Positions 17,340-27,240 are shown, numbered from the stretch's first letter. The stretch: 64,000 nt of DNA from VXYL01 sp965200375 (GCA_965200375.1 OZ241353.1:3658001-3722000); one strand, 5' to 3'. Numbers and translations are program-made. The notes: generated from the letters alone by a model not told the origin.

Positions 17340-19586
17340 ATGAGCACCGCGCAGACACTCAAGTACATCGGCACGCGCCCGATTCGCCCGGACGGCGTGG
17401 AGAAGGTCACCGGGCGCGCCAACTTCGGCGCGGACCGCGCTCTGCCGGGGATGCTCTACGGCAAGGTGGCCCGCAGCCCCCATGCCCATGCCCGCATTCG
17501 CGCCATCGACACTAGCGCGGCCGAAGCCATGCCCGGCGTGCTGGCGGTGATCACCGCCGCCGATTTCCCGGACCGCAGCGGCTTCAGCCCCCGGCGCAAG
17601 GCGTTCAACGACAACCTGCTGGCCAGCGACAAGGTGTTCTACCACGGCCACGCGGTGGCCGCGGTCGCCGCTACCACCCTCGCCGCTGCCGAGGCCGCGG
17701 CAGCCGCAGTGGCGGTGGACTACGACATGCTCGAGGCGGTCACGGACGCCCGCGCCGCCATGCGGCCGGAAGCGCCGGTGCTGCACGAGACGATGTTCAC
17801 CGAAGGTCTGCCGGAGACGCCGTCCAAGCCTTCCAACATCGTCAAGAAGCAGGCGATCGCCAAGGGCGATGCCGCAGCGGCCTTCGCCAGGGCCGACGCC
17901 GTCGTCGAGCGCACCTACGTGACGCCGATGGTGCATCAGGGCTACATCGAGCCCCATGCCTGCGTCGGCAGCTTCAACGCCGACGGCCAGGCCACGGTGT
18001 GGTGCAGCAGCCAGGGCCACTTCGACGTGCGCGCCATGACCGCCATGGCCCTCGGCATGGATCTCGGCGACATCCGCGTGGTTCCCGCCGAGATCGGCGG
18101 CGGCTTCGGCGGCAAGACCACCATCTACTTGGAGCCGCTGGCCGTGAAGCTGGCGCAGAAGAGCGGCCGCCCGGTGAAGATGGTGATGAGCCGCGAGGAG
18201 GTGTTCCGCGCCACCGGCCCCGCCTCCGGCACGGTGAACACGGTGAAGGTCGGCTGCACCAGCGCCGGCCGAATCGTCGCCATGCAGGCCAAGCTGGTCT
18301 ACGAGGCCGGCGCCTATCCGGGCAGCCCGCTCGGCGCCGGCGCCATGTGCATGTTCGCGCCCTACGACGTGGACGACGTGCTCATCGAAGGCTACGAGGT
18401 GGTGGTGAACCGGCCCCGGGTGGCCGCCTACCGGGCCCCGGGCGCGCCGCAGTCCATGTTCGCCGGAGAGTCGGCCGTGGACGAGCTGGCGCAGAAGATC
18501 GGCATGGACCCGCTGGACTTCCGGCTCCGGAACGCCGCCAAGGCAGGCACCCGCGCCGCCTACGGCCCCACCTTCGGCGCCATCGGCCTCACCGCGTGTC
18601 TCGAGGCCGCCAAGGCCCATCCCAACTACGCCAAGCCGCTTGGCGACGGCGAAGGCCGGGGCGTGGCGGTCGGCTTCTGGTTCAACGGCGCCAACCAGTC
18701 CAGCGCCGAGGTCCACATCGCCGATTCGGGAATGGTGAAGGTGGTGGAGGGCAGCCCGGACATCGGCGGCAGCCGCGCATCGATGGCGCTGATGGCGGCC
18801 GAAACCCTTGGCGTGCCCTACGAGCGCATTCGCGTCAACGTCGCCGACACCGACAGCACCGGCTACTGCGCCACCACCGGCGGCAGCCGCGTGACCTTCG
18901 CCACCGGCATGGCGGTGATCCGCGCCTGCGAGGACGTCATCGGCCAGCTCAAGCGCCGCGCCGCGGCCACCTGGGACATCGATCCGGAGCAGGTCGAGTG
19001 GCGCGATGGCGAGGCCCGGCCGGCCCCCGGCGTCAACGTCGACGCCAAGCCCCTGTCCTTGGCGGAACTGGCCCGCAACGCCGCCCGCACCGGCGGTCCG
19101 ATCTCCGGGCGGGCGTCGCTGAACGCCCAGGGCCCCGGCCCTTCGTTCTCGGTGAACTTCACAGACGTGCGCGTGGACCGGGAAACCGGGCGCACCACCG
19201 TGACCGGCTTCACCGCGATCCAGGACGCCGGCCGCGCCGTCCATCCGGACTACGTCGAGGGGCAGATGCAGGGCGGCGCGGCGCAGGGCATCGGCTGGGC
19301 GCTGAACGAGGAGTACCTCTACGACGCCGACGGCGTACTCGAGAACCCCGGTTTCCTGGACTACCGCGTACCCGTGGCTTCGGACCTGCCGATGATCGAA
19401 ACGCAGATCGTCGAGGTGCCCAACGCCAACCATCCCTACGGCGTGCGCGGCGTCGGCGAAACGCCGATCGTGGCGCCGCTGGCCGCAGTGGCGAACGCCG
19501 TCAGCCGCGCCACCGGCGTACGCATGGCGGACCTGCCGCTGTCGCCGCCCAAGGTGCTCGAGGCCATCGCCAACGGCCGCGGCTAG
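17340..19586 (+). CDS. Xanthine dehydrogenase-family molybdopterin-binding subunit, solitary
   Basis: Large molybdenum cofactor subunit of the xanthine oxidase family, which hydroxylates purines, aldehydes, CoA-thioesters or aromatic rings. ATG 17340 with CGGAG upstream gives 748 residues. Motifs: N-terminal domain I (VTGRANFGADRALPGMLYGK), GGGFGGKT, AYRAPGAPQ, and the C-terminal GVRGVGETPIVAPLAA segment bearing the catalytic glutamate. The substrate cannot be predicted. No FAD-binding or 2Fe-2S subunit gene lies nearby, so partners must be encoded elsewhere. Only 19 bp separate it from the metallopeptidase gene, so it may head the following operon. Confidence 0.9.
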   Translation: MSTAQTLKYIGTRPIRPDGVEKVTGRANFGADRALPGMLYGKVARSPHAHARIRAIDTSAAEAMPGVLAVITAADFPDRSGFSPRRKAFNDNLLASDKVFYHGHAVAAVAATTLAAAEAAAAAVAVDYDMLEAVTDARAAMRPEAPVLHETMFTEGLPETPSKPSNIVKKQAIAKGDAAAAFARADAVVERTYVTPMVHQGYIEPHACVGSFNADGQATVWCSSQGHFDVRAMTAMALGMDLGDIRVVPAEIGGGFGGKTTIYLEPLAVKLAQKSGRPVKMVMSREEVFRATGPASGTVNTVKVGCTSAGRIVAMQAKLVYEAGAYPGSPLGAGAMCMFAPYDVDDVLIEGYEVVVNRPRVAAYRAPGAPQSMFAGESAVDELAQKIGMDPLDFRLRNAAKAGTRAAYGPTFGAIGLTACLEAAKAHPNYAKPLGDGEGRGVAVGFWFNGANQSSAEVHIADSGMVKVVEGSPDIGGSRASMALMAAETLGVPYERIRVNVADTDSTGYCATTGGSRVTFATGMAVIRACEDVIGQLKRRAAATWDIDPEQVEWRDGEARPAPGVNVDAKPLSLAELARNAARTGGPISGRASLNAQGPGPSFSVNFTDVRVDRETGRTTVTGFTAIQDAGRAVHPDYVEGQMQGGAAQGIGWALNEEYLYDADGVLENPGFLDYRVPVASDLPMIETQIVEVPNANHPYGVRGVGETPIVAPLAAVANAVSRATGVRMADLPLSPPKVLEAIANGRG

Positions 19587-19605
19587 CCGGCTGCCGGCGC
19601 GACGC

Positions 19606-20676
19606 ATGCGGTCGTTCCGATGCGGCTGCGGCAGCCGCGTCTACTTCGACAACGACCGCTGCCTGCGCTGCGGCGCGGCGCTGGCCTTCGATCCCCGCCG
19701 CCTCGCCATGCGCCGGCTGCGCCGGGGCGGCAACCAGGCCGACGGCCTGGCCTGCGCCAACCGCAGCGCCCAAGGCACCTGCAACTGGCTGGCGACGGCG
19801 CCCGGCGCGGCCTACTGCATCGCCTGCCGGCTCACCGAGGTGGTGCCGGATCTCGGTGCGCCCCGGCGCTTGGACCTCTACCACGCCGTGGAGCGCGCCA
19901 AACGGCGCTTGATCTACTCCTTGCTGGCGCTTGGCCTGCCGGTGGAGGGACGCGCCGAGCATCCCCGGGGCCTGGCGTTCCACATCCTTGCCGACGCGCG
20001 CCTCGACGGACGCGAGGTGGCGCCGCCAGCGGCCGATGCGGTCACCACCGGCCACCAGGAGGGACGCATCACCATCAACCTGCTGGAAGCGGACCCGGAG
20101 CTGCGCGAGCGCATGCGCGTGGCGATGGACGAGCCCTACCGCACGGTGCTCGGCCACTTCCGCCACGAATCCGGCCACTACTACTGGCAGCGGCTGGTGG
20201 CCGGCGAACGCCTGGGCGCGTTTCGCCGAACGTTCGGCGACGAGCGGCAGCCCTATGCGGAGGGGCTCGCCCGGCACTACCGGGACGGCCCGCCGGCGGA
20301 CTGGCCGGCGCAGCACGTCTGCGCCTATGCGGCGTGCCATCCGCTGGAGGACTTCGCCGAGTGCTGGGCCCACTATCTGCACATGGTCGATGCGCTGGAA
20401 ACGGCGGCCGCAGCCGGGATGGCGGTGCGGCGCTGCCGGTTCAGGGATCCTGTGGCCGGACCGGACGCCCACTGCGAGGGGTTCGACGGACTCGACGAGA
20501 TGGTGGCCGAGTGGCGGCTGCTGGCGACGACGATCAACGACTTGAACCGCAGCCTCGGCCTTGCCGACGCCTATCCGTTCGCGCTGCCGCCGCCAGTGGT
20601 GGAGAAGCTGCGATTCGTTCACGGGCTGGTGGCCAGCAGCGCCTCCTCGCGAACGGCCGCTGGCGGCTCGCCGTGA
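19606..20676 (+). CDS. Predicted zinc-binding metallopeptidase (DUF2248-like)
   Basis: A 356-residue cytoplasmic protein. The N-terminus carries a zinc ribbon (C6, C8, C19, C22) and a second cysteine group (C50, C59, C71, C74). A gluzincin-like HESGH lies at 187-191, and downstream HPLEDFAECWAHYLHM supplies candidate third ligands. This combination is the putative zinc-binding peptidase that travels with circularly permuted ATP-grasp and alpha-E proteins. Its stop overlaps the GTG of the ATP-grasp gene (GTGA), so it is translationally coupled to it. Substrate unknown; a protease or peptide-processing role is inferred. Confidence 0.85.
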   Translation: MRSFRCGCGSRVYFDNDRCLRCGAALAFDPRRLAMRRLRRGGNQADGLACANRSAQGTCNWLATAPGAAYCIACRLTEVVPDLGAPRRLDLYHAVERAKRRLIYSLLALGLPVEGRAEHPRGLAFHILADARLDGREVAPPAADAVTTGHQEGRITINLLEADPELRERMRVAMDEPYRTVLGHFRHESGHYYWQRLVAGERLGAFRRTFGDERQPYAEGLARHYRDGPPADWPAQHVCAYAACHPLEDFAECWAHYLHMVDALETAAAAGMAVRRCRFRDPVAGPDAHCEGFDGLDEMVAEWRLLATTINDLNRSLGLADAYPFALPPPVVEKLRFVHGLVASSASSRTAAGGSP

Positions 20677-22121
20677 CCATCGACTGGCGGCGCTATCGCA
20701 CCGGCGGCCTGTTCGACGAACTGGTGCTGCCGAACGGCGACGCCCGTCCCGGCGCCGGGCGGCTGCTGGCGGCGCTGGCCAAGTTCACGGCGGAAGAGAT
20801 ACGCGAACGCAAGACCGCGGCGGAATTGGCCATCCGCGCCATGGGCATTACCTTCACCGTCTACGACGACGGCGCCAACATCGACCGCGAGTGGCCCTTC
20901 GACATCGTGCCGCGGCTCATCCTCAAGCAGGAGTGGGACCGCATCGCCCGGGGCCTCGAGCAGCGGGTTCGCGCCTTGAACGCCTTCATCGACGACGTCT
21001 ACCACCACGGCCGCGCCCTGCGCGACGGCGTAGTGCCGAAGGACTACGTGCTCGGTTCCCGGGAGTACCGCTCGCGCTGCGTCGGCATCGATCCGCCCCA
21101 CGGCGTCTGGTGCCACGTGTGCGGTTCGGATCTGGTACGCGACGCCGACGGCAAGCTGTACGTGCTGGAGGACAACCTGCGGGTGCCGAGCGGCGTCTCC
21201 TACATGCTGGAAAACCGCGCCGTGATGAAGCGCGTGCTGCCGGAGCTGTTCGAGGACTACCGGATTCGTCCGGTGGACGACTACCCGGCCAGGCTGGCGG
21301 CGTGCCTGCGCTCGCTGGCGCCAGCGGGCGACGGTCGGCCGCGCATCGCCGTGCTGACGCCTGGCATCTACAACTCGGCGTACTTCGAGCATGCGTACCT
21401 GGCCCGGGAAATGGCCGCGGATCTGGTGGAGGGTTCGGACCTCGTAGTCGGCGACGACGACGTCGTCTATCTGCGGACCATCGGCGGCCTCGAGCGCGTG
21501 GACGTGATCTACCGCCGAGTCGACGACCTGTTTCTCGATCCCAAGGCATTCCGCCCGGACTCCGTGCTCGGCGTGCCGGGCCTGGTGCAGGCCTGGCAGG
21601 CCGGCAAGGTGGCGCTGGCCAACGCCCCCGGCTGCGGCGTCGCCGACGACAAGGTGATCTACACCTACGTTCCGGACATCATCCGCTACTACCTGGGAGA
21701 GGAGCCGCTGCTGGCCAACGTGCCGTCCTACCGCTGCGCGGAAAAGCCGCAGCGGGACTACGTGCTCGACAACCTGGACGCGCTGGTGGTGAAGCCAGCC
21801 AACGAATCCGGCGGCTACGGGCTGGTGGTGGGACCCCATGCCAGCCGCAGGGAACGCGAGGAAGCGGCCCGGCGCATCCGCGCCGAACCGCGCAACTACA
21901 TGGCGCAGCCGATGCTCACGCTCTCCACGGCGCCGACGCTGGCGGGCAGCAACGCCGTGGAACCGCGGCACCTGGATTTGCGGCCCTTCGTGCTCTCCGG
22001 CGAGGACGTGCATGTCACCACCGGCGGACTGACGCGGGTGGCCCTGCGCAAGGGCTCCACCGTCGTCAACTCCTCCCAGGGCGGCGGCAGCAAGGACACC
22101 TGGGTGGTGGAACCCGCGTGA
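20673..22121 (+). CDS. Circularly permuted ATP-grasp protein
   Basis: A 482-residue predicted carboxylate-amine ligase. GTG start at 20673 overlaps the previous stop. Recognisable elements: YHHGRALRDGVVPKDYV, the GIDPPHGVWCHVCGSDLVRD segment, YVLEDNLRVPSGVSYMLENR (key residues EDNLRVPSG), and a C-terminal ATP-binding part with DALVVKPANESGGYGLVVGP and VLSGEDVHVTTGGLTRVALRKGS. Family members are predicted to form amide or peptide bonds and typically occur with alpha-E and transglutaminase-like genes. No transglutaminase gene is in this run. It ends in a GTGA overlap with the alpha-E gene. Confidence 0.9.
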   Translation: MTIDWRRYRTGGLFDELVLPNGDARPGAGRLLAALAKFTAEEIRERKTAAELAIRAMGITFTVYDDGANIDREWPFDIVPRLILKQEWDRIARGLEQRVRALNAFIDDVYHHGRALRDGVVPKDYVLGSREYRSRCVGIDPPHGVWCHVCGSDLVRDADGKLYVLEDNLRVPSGVSYMLENRAVMKRVLPELFEDYRIRPVDDYPARLAACLRSLAPAGDGRPRIAVLTPGIYNSAYFEHAYLAREMAADLVEGSDLVVGDDDVVYLRTIGGLERVDVIYRRVDDLFLDPKAFRPDSVLGVPGLVQAWQAGKVALANAPGCGVADDKVIYTYVPDIIRYYLGEEPLLANVPSYRCAEKPQRDYVLDNLDALVVKPANESGGYGLVVGPHASRREREEAARRIRAEPRNYMAQPMLTLSTAPTLAGSNAVEPRHLDLRPFVLSGEDVHVTTGGLTRVALRKGSTVVNSSQGGGSKDTWVVEPA

Positions 22122-23143
22122 GCACGGTGCTCTCCCGGGTGGCCGAACGGGCCTACTGGCTGGGCCGCTATCTCGAACGTGGCGACGCCACCGCCCGGCT
22201 GGTGGCCGTGAACGGCAGTCTGCTCATGGATCTGCCGGGCCGCGAGGCGCTGGGCTGGCAGCCGCTGATCGACATCACCGGCGCCACGACGCTGTTCGAG
22301 GCCCTGTACGGCCCGAATGCCGAAGCCTCCGAACGCCAGGTGTGCCGCTTCATGACCACCGACACCCGGCATCCGGGCAGCCTCGTGAGTTCGCTCACGG
22401 GGGTGCGCGAGAACGCCCGCAACATTCGCCAGGCGATGCCGCGGGTCACCTTCGAGTACATCAACGAACTGCATCTGTTCGCCCGTTCCGCCCTCGCCGC
22501 CGCCAGCTCCAGGCTGCGCCGCGCCGAAGCCCTCGAGGGCATCAGCCGCCGCATTCAGCAGCTTGAAGGGTTCCTCTCCCAGAACATGCTGCACGACGCC
22601 CACTGGGACCTGCTGCGGCTCGGCAACTACGTCGAGCGCGCCGACATGACGACGCGCATCATCGACATGCGCACCGCGGACCTGTTCGCCAGCCACCACG
22701 AACTCGCGCCCTTCGAGGACATCCAGTGGCGCAGCATCCTGCGCGCCTCGTTCGCCATGCAGTCCTACAACGCCGCAGTGCGCGGGCCGGTGGTTGCCGG
22801 CCGGGCGTTGGATTTCCTGTTCAAGGACCGGCGCCTGCCCCGCTCCTACCTGCGCTGCCTGCAGGGCGCTCGGCGCAGTCTGCTGGCGCTGCCGCGCCAC
22901 GCCGAACCGCTAAAGCTGTGCGACCGCGCCATCCGCCTGATCGAGAGCACGGACGTGGCTCGGCTGGGCCAAGCCGGCGGGGAAGGCAGCGGCAAGGACG
23001 ACGAGGGCACCGGGGACGGGGCCGGTGGCGGTTCGGGAACAAGTCGGGCGCTGACCATCTTCGTCGACCGCTGCCAACGCCAGATCGCCGCCCTGCACGA
23101 CGCCGTGGCCCGCACCTATTTCGATTACGACGAGAGCGCCTAG
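22118..23143 (+). CDS. Alpha-E domain protein
   Basis: A 341-residue all-helical protein of the alpha-E family. It begins with the signature LSRVAERAYWLGRYLERGDATARLV and has a second family hallmark, AHWDLLRLGNYVERADMTTRIID, near residues 165-190. A low-complexity Gly/Asp/Glu linker (GGEGSGKDDEGTGDGAGGG) separates the last helices. The start GTG overlaps the ATP-grasp stop. The family accompanies ATP-grasp ligases and zinc peptidases in a predicted peptide-synthesis or modification module; its molecular role has not been settled to my knowledge. TAG stop in CTAG. Confidence 0.9.
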   Translation: MSTVLSRVAERAYWLGRYLERGDATARLVAVNGSLLMDLPGREALGWQPLIDITGATTLFEALYGPNAEASERQVCRFMTTDTRHPGSLVSSLTGVRENARNIRQAMPRVTFEYINELHLFARSALAAASSRLRRAEALEGISRRIQQLEGFLSQNMLHDAHWDLLRLGNYVERADMTTRIIDMRTADLFASHHELAPFEDIQWRSILRASFAMQSYNAAVRGPVVAGRALDFLFKDRRLPRSYLRCLQGARRSLLALPRHAEPLKLCDRAIRLIESTDVARLGQAGGEGSGKDDEGTGDGAGGGSGTSRALTIFVDRCQRQIAALHDAVARTYFDYDESA

Positions 23144-23166
23144 GCGGAAGCAGCACCGGACGCAAG

Positions 23167-23613
23167 TCAGCCTTCGGCAACGGGCGCCCCGACGCCCGTC
23201 ATGTACTCGATGGCGCCCCGCAGTTCGCTGTCGGTGCAGGTCATGCAGAGGCCCATGACCGGCATCAGATTCAGGCCCGTGCGCGTCGTCTCCATCAGCG
23301 CCGCCATGCCCTTGGCCAGCCGCGGCGACCACGCAGCCGCATCGCCGAGCTTCGGCGCGTCGTTCAGGCCGGTGCCGTGGCAGGTGTGGCAGAACTTGTC
23401 GTAGACGTCGCTGCCGCTCAAGCCGGCGGCGGCTGGCGGCGGCGCCACTTGGCCGCCGCAGTCCTCGCCTTCGAGGCAGACGCTGCCGAAAGGCGCTGTC
23501 CGCTCGCGGATGTCCGCCACGGTCCCGGACGGCACGGCTTGCGCCAGCACCATGCCGGCAACAAGTGCCGAGGCAAGGCCGAGGCAGCGGAACGCGGGCT
23601 TGGGGCTAGGCAA
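23167..23613 (-). CDS. Exported c5-type cytochrome c
   Basis: A 148-residue periplasmic monohaem cytochrome. A signal peptide covers about residues 1-26. CHTCH (75-79) attaches the haem, and LMPVMGLCMTCTDSEL holds the distal methionine (M117 or M120) and the C123/C126 disulfide typical of cytochrome c5. A further pair C46/C52 lies in the linker. The gene starts 8 bp inside the 3' end of the oxidoreductase gene upstream, suggesting cotranscription; a TATAAT hexamer (23646-23651) about 33 bp above the ATG could also start transcription. Electron partner unknown. Confidence 0.9.
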   Translation of the reverse strand: MPSPKPAFRCLGLASALVAGMVLAQAVPSGTVADIRERTAPFGSVCLEGEDCGGQVAPPPAAAGLSGSDVYDKFCHTCHGTGLNDAPKLGDAAAWSPRLAKGMAALMETTRTGLNLMPVMGLCMTCTDSELRGAIEYMTGVGAPVAEG

Positions 23614-26600
23614 CGGCGTCTCTCCGAACTGGCGCTTCGGGCGCGATTATACCGGGCGGTGGCGCGGCGGTCGGCCGCGGCATCGCGACCGGTGCGCGGC
23701 GCAGCCGCGCCAGCAGCCGCCGACGTTCCGCAAGGGCCGCTTCGGCGGCTTGTCGGCGCACGGCGCCGAAGCCCCGGATCGTCGCCGGCAGGCGGGCCAA
23801 GGCCGCAGCGTCCGCCAGATTGCCAGGCGCCAGGTGGTTGCAGAGCCAAGCGTAGTCGGCTTCGAACAGCCGCAGCAGCGTCCGGGATCGGCGGTTGTCC
23901 GGTCGCCGCCGGAACGGATCCAGCCATGTGCCGCGCCAGCGACGGGCCCGCGCCAGGAGGCGCAGCACGGGCAGCATCCACCCGCCGCCGACGACGAGCT
24001 TGCGGCGCTCCCCCCCGCCTCGGCGCCAAGGCAGCATGTCGTGGCCGAAGTGGAGCTGTACGCTGAAGCCGGGAGCGAACTCGCGTTCGAGCCGCGCCAT
24101 GAACTGGCTCCGCCGGCCTGCTGCCGCCGCGGAGGCCGTGAACAGCCGCGCCACTTCGTATTCGTCCTTCGGCGCCAGCAGCTTGAAATAGCCCTCGGCG
24201 ACGGCTGCCGCCACCGCCGTGCTGCGCGGATCCACCGCCTGCTCGGCGGCCCGCAACCGCTGCACCAGGCGCTCGTAGCGGCCAGCCAGGGCATCGTCCT
24301 GGTAGACGGCCAGGTGGGCGCGCCGGGACGCGATGCGCCCGGTCAAAGTGGGCGGAACGCCCGGCGGCGGCTGCATGGCAACTCTTGCCGGGCCTCGCGC
24401 CGCCGCCGGCAGCAGCCCGAGGTCCTGGGCGGCGGCCCGGCCGCACTCGAAGGCCGCCAGATTGTCGGCAGCGGCCGTGCGGTTCAGGACAATGGCCCGC
24501 CGCAAGGCGTCCCGGGACGCTGGCACCGCGCCCAGCTGCCAGGCGTAGCCGAGCAGCAGCACGTTGGCGGCGGCGCTGCTGCCGAACAACCGCGTCGCCA
24601 AGCCGCCGACGTCCACGGCGCGCAGGGACCGCACACGAGGCAGCAAGCGCTGTCGAGGGTTGCCGGCGTCCACTGCCGGTTGACCGAGAACGAACTCCGC
24701 AGTGGGCGCGACGCCGCTGGCCAGGACGGCCGTGGTTCGGCGAGGCGAGAGGGCCGTCAGCGCTTCCCGGCTGGTCGCGGCAAGGATGTCGGCGGCGAGC
24801 AGCAAATCCACGGAGCAGGCGGGAATTCGCGTCGCCGGCGCGGCGCCGACGCGGACGTGGCTCAGCACCGCGCCGCCCTTCTGCGCCAGCCCGGTCATGT
24901 CCAAGGCGTACACCGGCTTGCCGTCCAGGTGCGCGGCGGTGGCCAGCAGCTGGGCGGCGGTGACGATGCCGGTGCCGCCGACGCCAGCGATCAGGATGTT
25001 CGCGGTGGCCGCTGCGATGGTCGGCGCTGGGAGGCGTTCGGCGAGGTCCGCGGCGATGGCCGCCGCATCGAGACGCCGTGGCTTGGCGCCGCGCAGCGTC
25101 ACCAGCGCCGGGCAGAGACCAGCGAGGCAGGCCAGATCCTTGTTGCAGGCGCTCTGGTCGATGGTGCGCTTGACGCCGAAGGCGGTGGGGAGCGGCGCCA
25201 CCGCCACGCAGTTGGACTGCCGCGAGCAGTCGCCGCAGCCTTCGCACACGGCGTCGTTGATGGCCACCCGCAGGTCCGGATCCGGCGCCAAGCCGCGCTT
25301 GCGCCGGCGGCGCAGTTCGGCGGCGCAGGCCTGGTCGTACACGAGAACCGTGCAGCCGGGCAGTTCGCGCAGTTCGCGCTGCACTGCGGAAAGCCGATGC
25401 CTGGGGAACACGGACACCGAGCGCGGCAGGGCACCCCGGCGATGGCGCTTCGGGTCGTGCGAGACCACGCGCACCACCGCCACGCCTTCCGCCAGCACCT
25501 GCGCCACGATGTCCGCCACGGTCGGGCCGCCGTCCACCGGCTGGCCGCCGGTCATGGCCACGGCGTCGTTGGCCAGCACCTTGTAGGTGACGTTGACGCC
25601 GGCGGCAACCGCGGCGCGGATGGCGAGAATGCCGGAGTGGGAGAACGTGCCGTCGCCCAGGTTCACGAACAGGTGCTTCTCCGCCGTGAACGGCGCCTGG
25701 CCGATCCAGTTCGCGCCTTCGGCGCCCATGTGCGTCACCGTCTGGGTGTTGCGCCCCATCCACTGCGCCATGTAGTGGCAGCCGATGCCGGCACCGGCGC
25801 GGCTGCCGGCCGGCAGCTGCGTCGAGGCGTTGTGCGGGCAGCCGGCGCAGTACATGGGCTTGCGGGCCGTCTTCGCTTCCGGTGCGTCGGCGAGGCCCTC
25901 TTCCGCCAGCGCCGTGGCGCGCAGACGGTTCGCATCCGGCGGGCCGTTCGGCAACGTCGCGGCAATCGCCTCGGCGATGGTCCGAACGTCGAGTTCCCCG
26001 CCCGCCGGCAGCAGCGGCCCGTGCCCGGCGCCGTGGCCGTTCGCGGCAGCCAGGTCCGCCTTCCCGTACACGGCCAGGCCGCCGACGGGCGGCATGCACC
26101 GCAACTGCTGCTCCAGGAGCGGGCGCTTGTGCTCCACCACCAGGACCCGCCGCGCCCCCCGGCATGCCTGCCGGGCGAGGGCGGAGCCCAGCGGCCAGGT
26201 CATGCCCACCTTCACCAGCCGAACCCCGGCGGCGCGCAGGGCGGCGTTCGAACCGAGGCCCAGCAGGCCCAGCGCCTCGCGCACGTCGTGGTAGACCTTG
26301 CCGGCCGTCACCACCGCCAGCTGGGGAGTCGGCACGTCGACCACCACGCGATCGATGCCGTTGGCGGCGGCGAACGCCTGCGCGAGCTCGATCTTGAGCG
26401 CCAGCCGCGACTCCTGCGCCAGCGGCGCGTCGTCTAGGCGGATGTGCGGGGCGGCGATGCGAGGCGGCCAGCGGAACCGATGTCGCGCCAATGCCACGTC
26501 GACCAGGCCAGCGCTGTCCGCTACGTCGGTAACGGTTGCCAGAGCGGCCCAGCACCCGGCGAACCGCGACAGCGCCCAGCCGAACAGCCCGAAGTCCAGC

Positions 26601-27136
26601 ACGTCCTGCACGTCCGCTGGCGCCAGCACCGGGATGCCGAGGTCCCGCAGGGAGTACTCGCTCGCGCTCGGCAGCGTCGACGACTTGCAGTCCGGGTCGT
26701 CGCCGACCACCAGGAGGGCGCCGCCCAGGGGGCTGGTGCCAGCGGCGTTGGCGTGGCGCAGCGCGTCGCAGGAGCGGTCCAGGCCCGGCGCCTTGCCGTA
26801 CCAGAGGCCGAACACGCCCTGGTGCCTGGCGCCGGGGAACAGGCCCACCTGCTGGCTGCCCCACACCGCAGTGGCGGCCAGGTCCTCGTTGATGGCCGGC
26901 TTGAACACGATTCCGTGGGCCGCCAGGCGCGGCGCAAGCCGCCACAGCTCCTGGTCCAGGCCGCCGAGGGGCGAGCCCCGGTAGCCGGAGACGAAGCCGG
27001 CGGTGTCGACACCAGCGGCCGCGTCCAGTCGCCGCTGGTCCAAGGGCAGCCGTGCCAGCGCCTGGATGCCGGAGAGGTAGGCCATGCCGCGCACGGCGTC
27101 GTAGCGTGCGACGTCCAAGTCGTCCGACCCTGCCAC
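23606..27136 (-). CDS. Indolepyruvate ferredoxin oxidoreductase (fused)
   Basis: Oxidatively decarboxylates aryl-pyruvates (from aromatic amino acids) to acyl-CoA, passing electrons to ferredoxin. GTG start with GGAGG seven bases upstream gives 1176 residues, the usual size of the bacterial single-chain form. Order: N-terminal pyrimidine-binding domain (GYRGSPLGGLDQELW), CAGCPHN near residue 426, thiamine-diphosphate site (GDGTFSHSG, about 493), iron-sulfur cysteines (CEGCGDCSRQSNC, about 628-640), and C-terminal gamma-type domain (GVGGTGIVTAAQ, about 713). Divergent from an Lrp/AsnC regulator that probably controls it. The substrate range within 2-oxoacids is inferred from the family. Confidence 0.93.
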   Translation of the reverse strand: MAGSDDLDVARYDAVRGMAYLSGIQALARLPLDQRRLDAAAGVDTAGFVSGYRGSPLGGLDQELWRLAPRLAAHGIVFKPAINEDLAATAVWGSQQVGLFPGARHQGVFGLWYGKAPGLDRSCDALRHANAAGTSPLGGALLVVGDDPDCKSSTLPSASEYSLRDLGIPVLAPADVQDVLDFGLFGWALSRFAGCWAALATVTDVADSAGLVDVALARHRFRWPPRIAAPHIRLDDAPLAQESRLALKIELAQAFAAANGIDRVVVDVPTPQLAVVTAGKVYHDVREALGLLGLGSNAALRAAGVRLVKVGMTWPLGSALARQACRGARRVLVVEHKRPLLEQQLRCMPPVGGLAVYGKADLAAANGHGAGHGPLLPAGGELDVRTIAEAIAATLPNGPPDANRLRATALAEEGLADAPEAKTARKPMYCAGCPHNASTQLPAGSRAGAGIGCHYMAQWMGRNTQTVTHMGAEGANWIGQAPFTAEKHLFVNLGDGTFSHSGILAIRAAVAAGVNVTYKVLANDAVAMTGGQPVDGGPTVADIVAQVLAEGVAVVRVVSHDPKRHRRGALPRSVSVFPRHRLSAVQRELRELPGCTVLVYDQACAAELRRRRKRGLAPDPDLRVAINDAVCEGCGDCSRQSNCVAVAPLPTAFGVKRTIDQSACNKDLACLAGLCPALVTLRGAKPRRLDAAAIAADLAERLPAPTIAAATANILIAGVGGTGIVTAAQLLATAAHLDGKPVYALDMTGLAQKGGAVLSHVRVGAAPATRIPACSVDLLLAADILAATSREALTALSPRRTTAVLASGVAPTAEFVLGQPAVDAGNPRQRLLPRVRSLRAVDVGGLATRLFGSSAAANVLLLGYAWQLGAVPASRDALRRAIVLNRTAAADNLAAFECGRAAAQDLGLLPAAARGPARVAMQPPPGVPPTLTGRIASRRAHLAVYQDDALAGRYERLVQRLRAAEQAVDPRSTAVAAAVAEGYFKLLAPKDEYEVARLFTASAAAAGRRSQFMARLEREFAPGFSVQLHFGHDMLPWRRGGGERRKLVVGGGWMLPVLRLLARARRWRGTWLDPFRRRPDNRRSRTLLRLFEADYAWLCNHLAPGNLADAAALARLPATIRGFGAVRRQAAEAALAERRRLLARLRRAPVAMPRPTAAPPPGIIAPEAPVRRDAVA

Positions 27137-27240
27137 GAAGCACCTCCACGTTCGCTGGTCCGTGGCAGCAACATAGAGCGACGTTCCTAGGCGCGTCGCT
27201 GCGATCCGTTGTCCGAATTGGGCGTATTCTGATACTCCAT

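Noticed and set aside
15897..19607. A very long open frame (1236 codons) on the minus strand opposite the molybdenum subunit gene
   Set aside because: It is the complementary shadow of two genes with clear motifs; its sequence is low-complexity His/Gly/Ala with no domains, typical of high-GC antisense frames.
19620..23143. Longer frames joining the metallopeptidase, ATP-grasp and alpha-E genes
   Set aside because: They simply run upstream of the GTG starts; family starts and GTGA overlaps define three separate genes.
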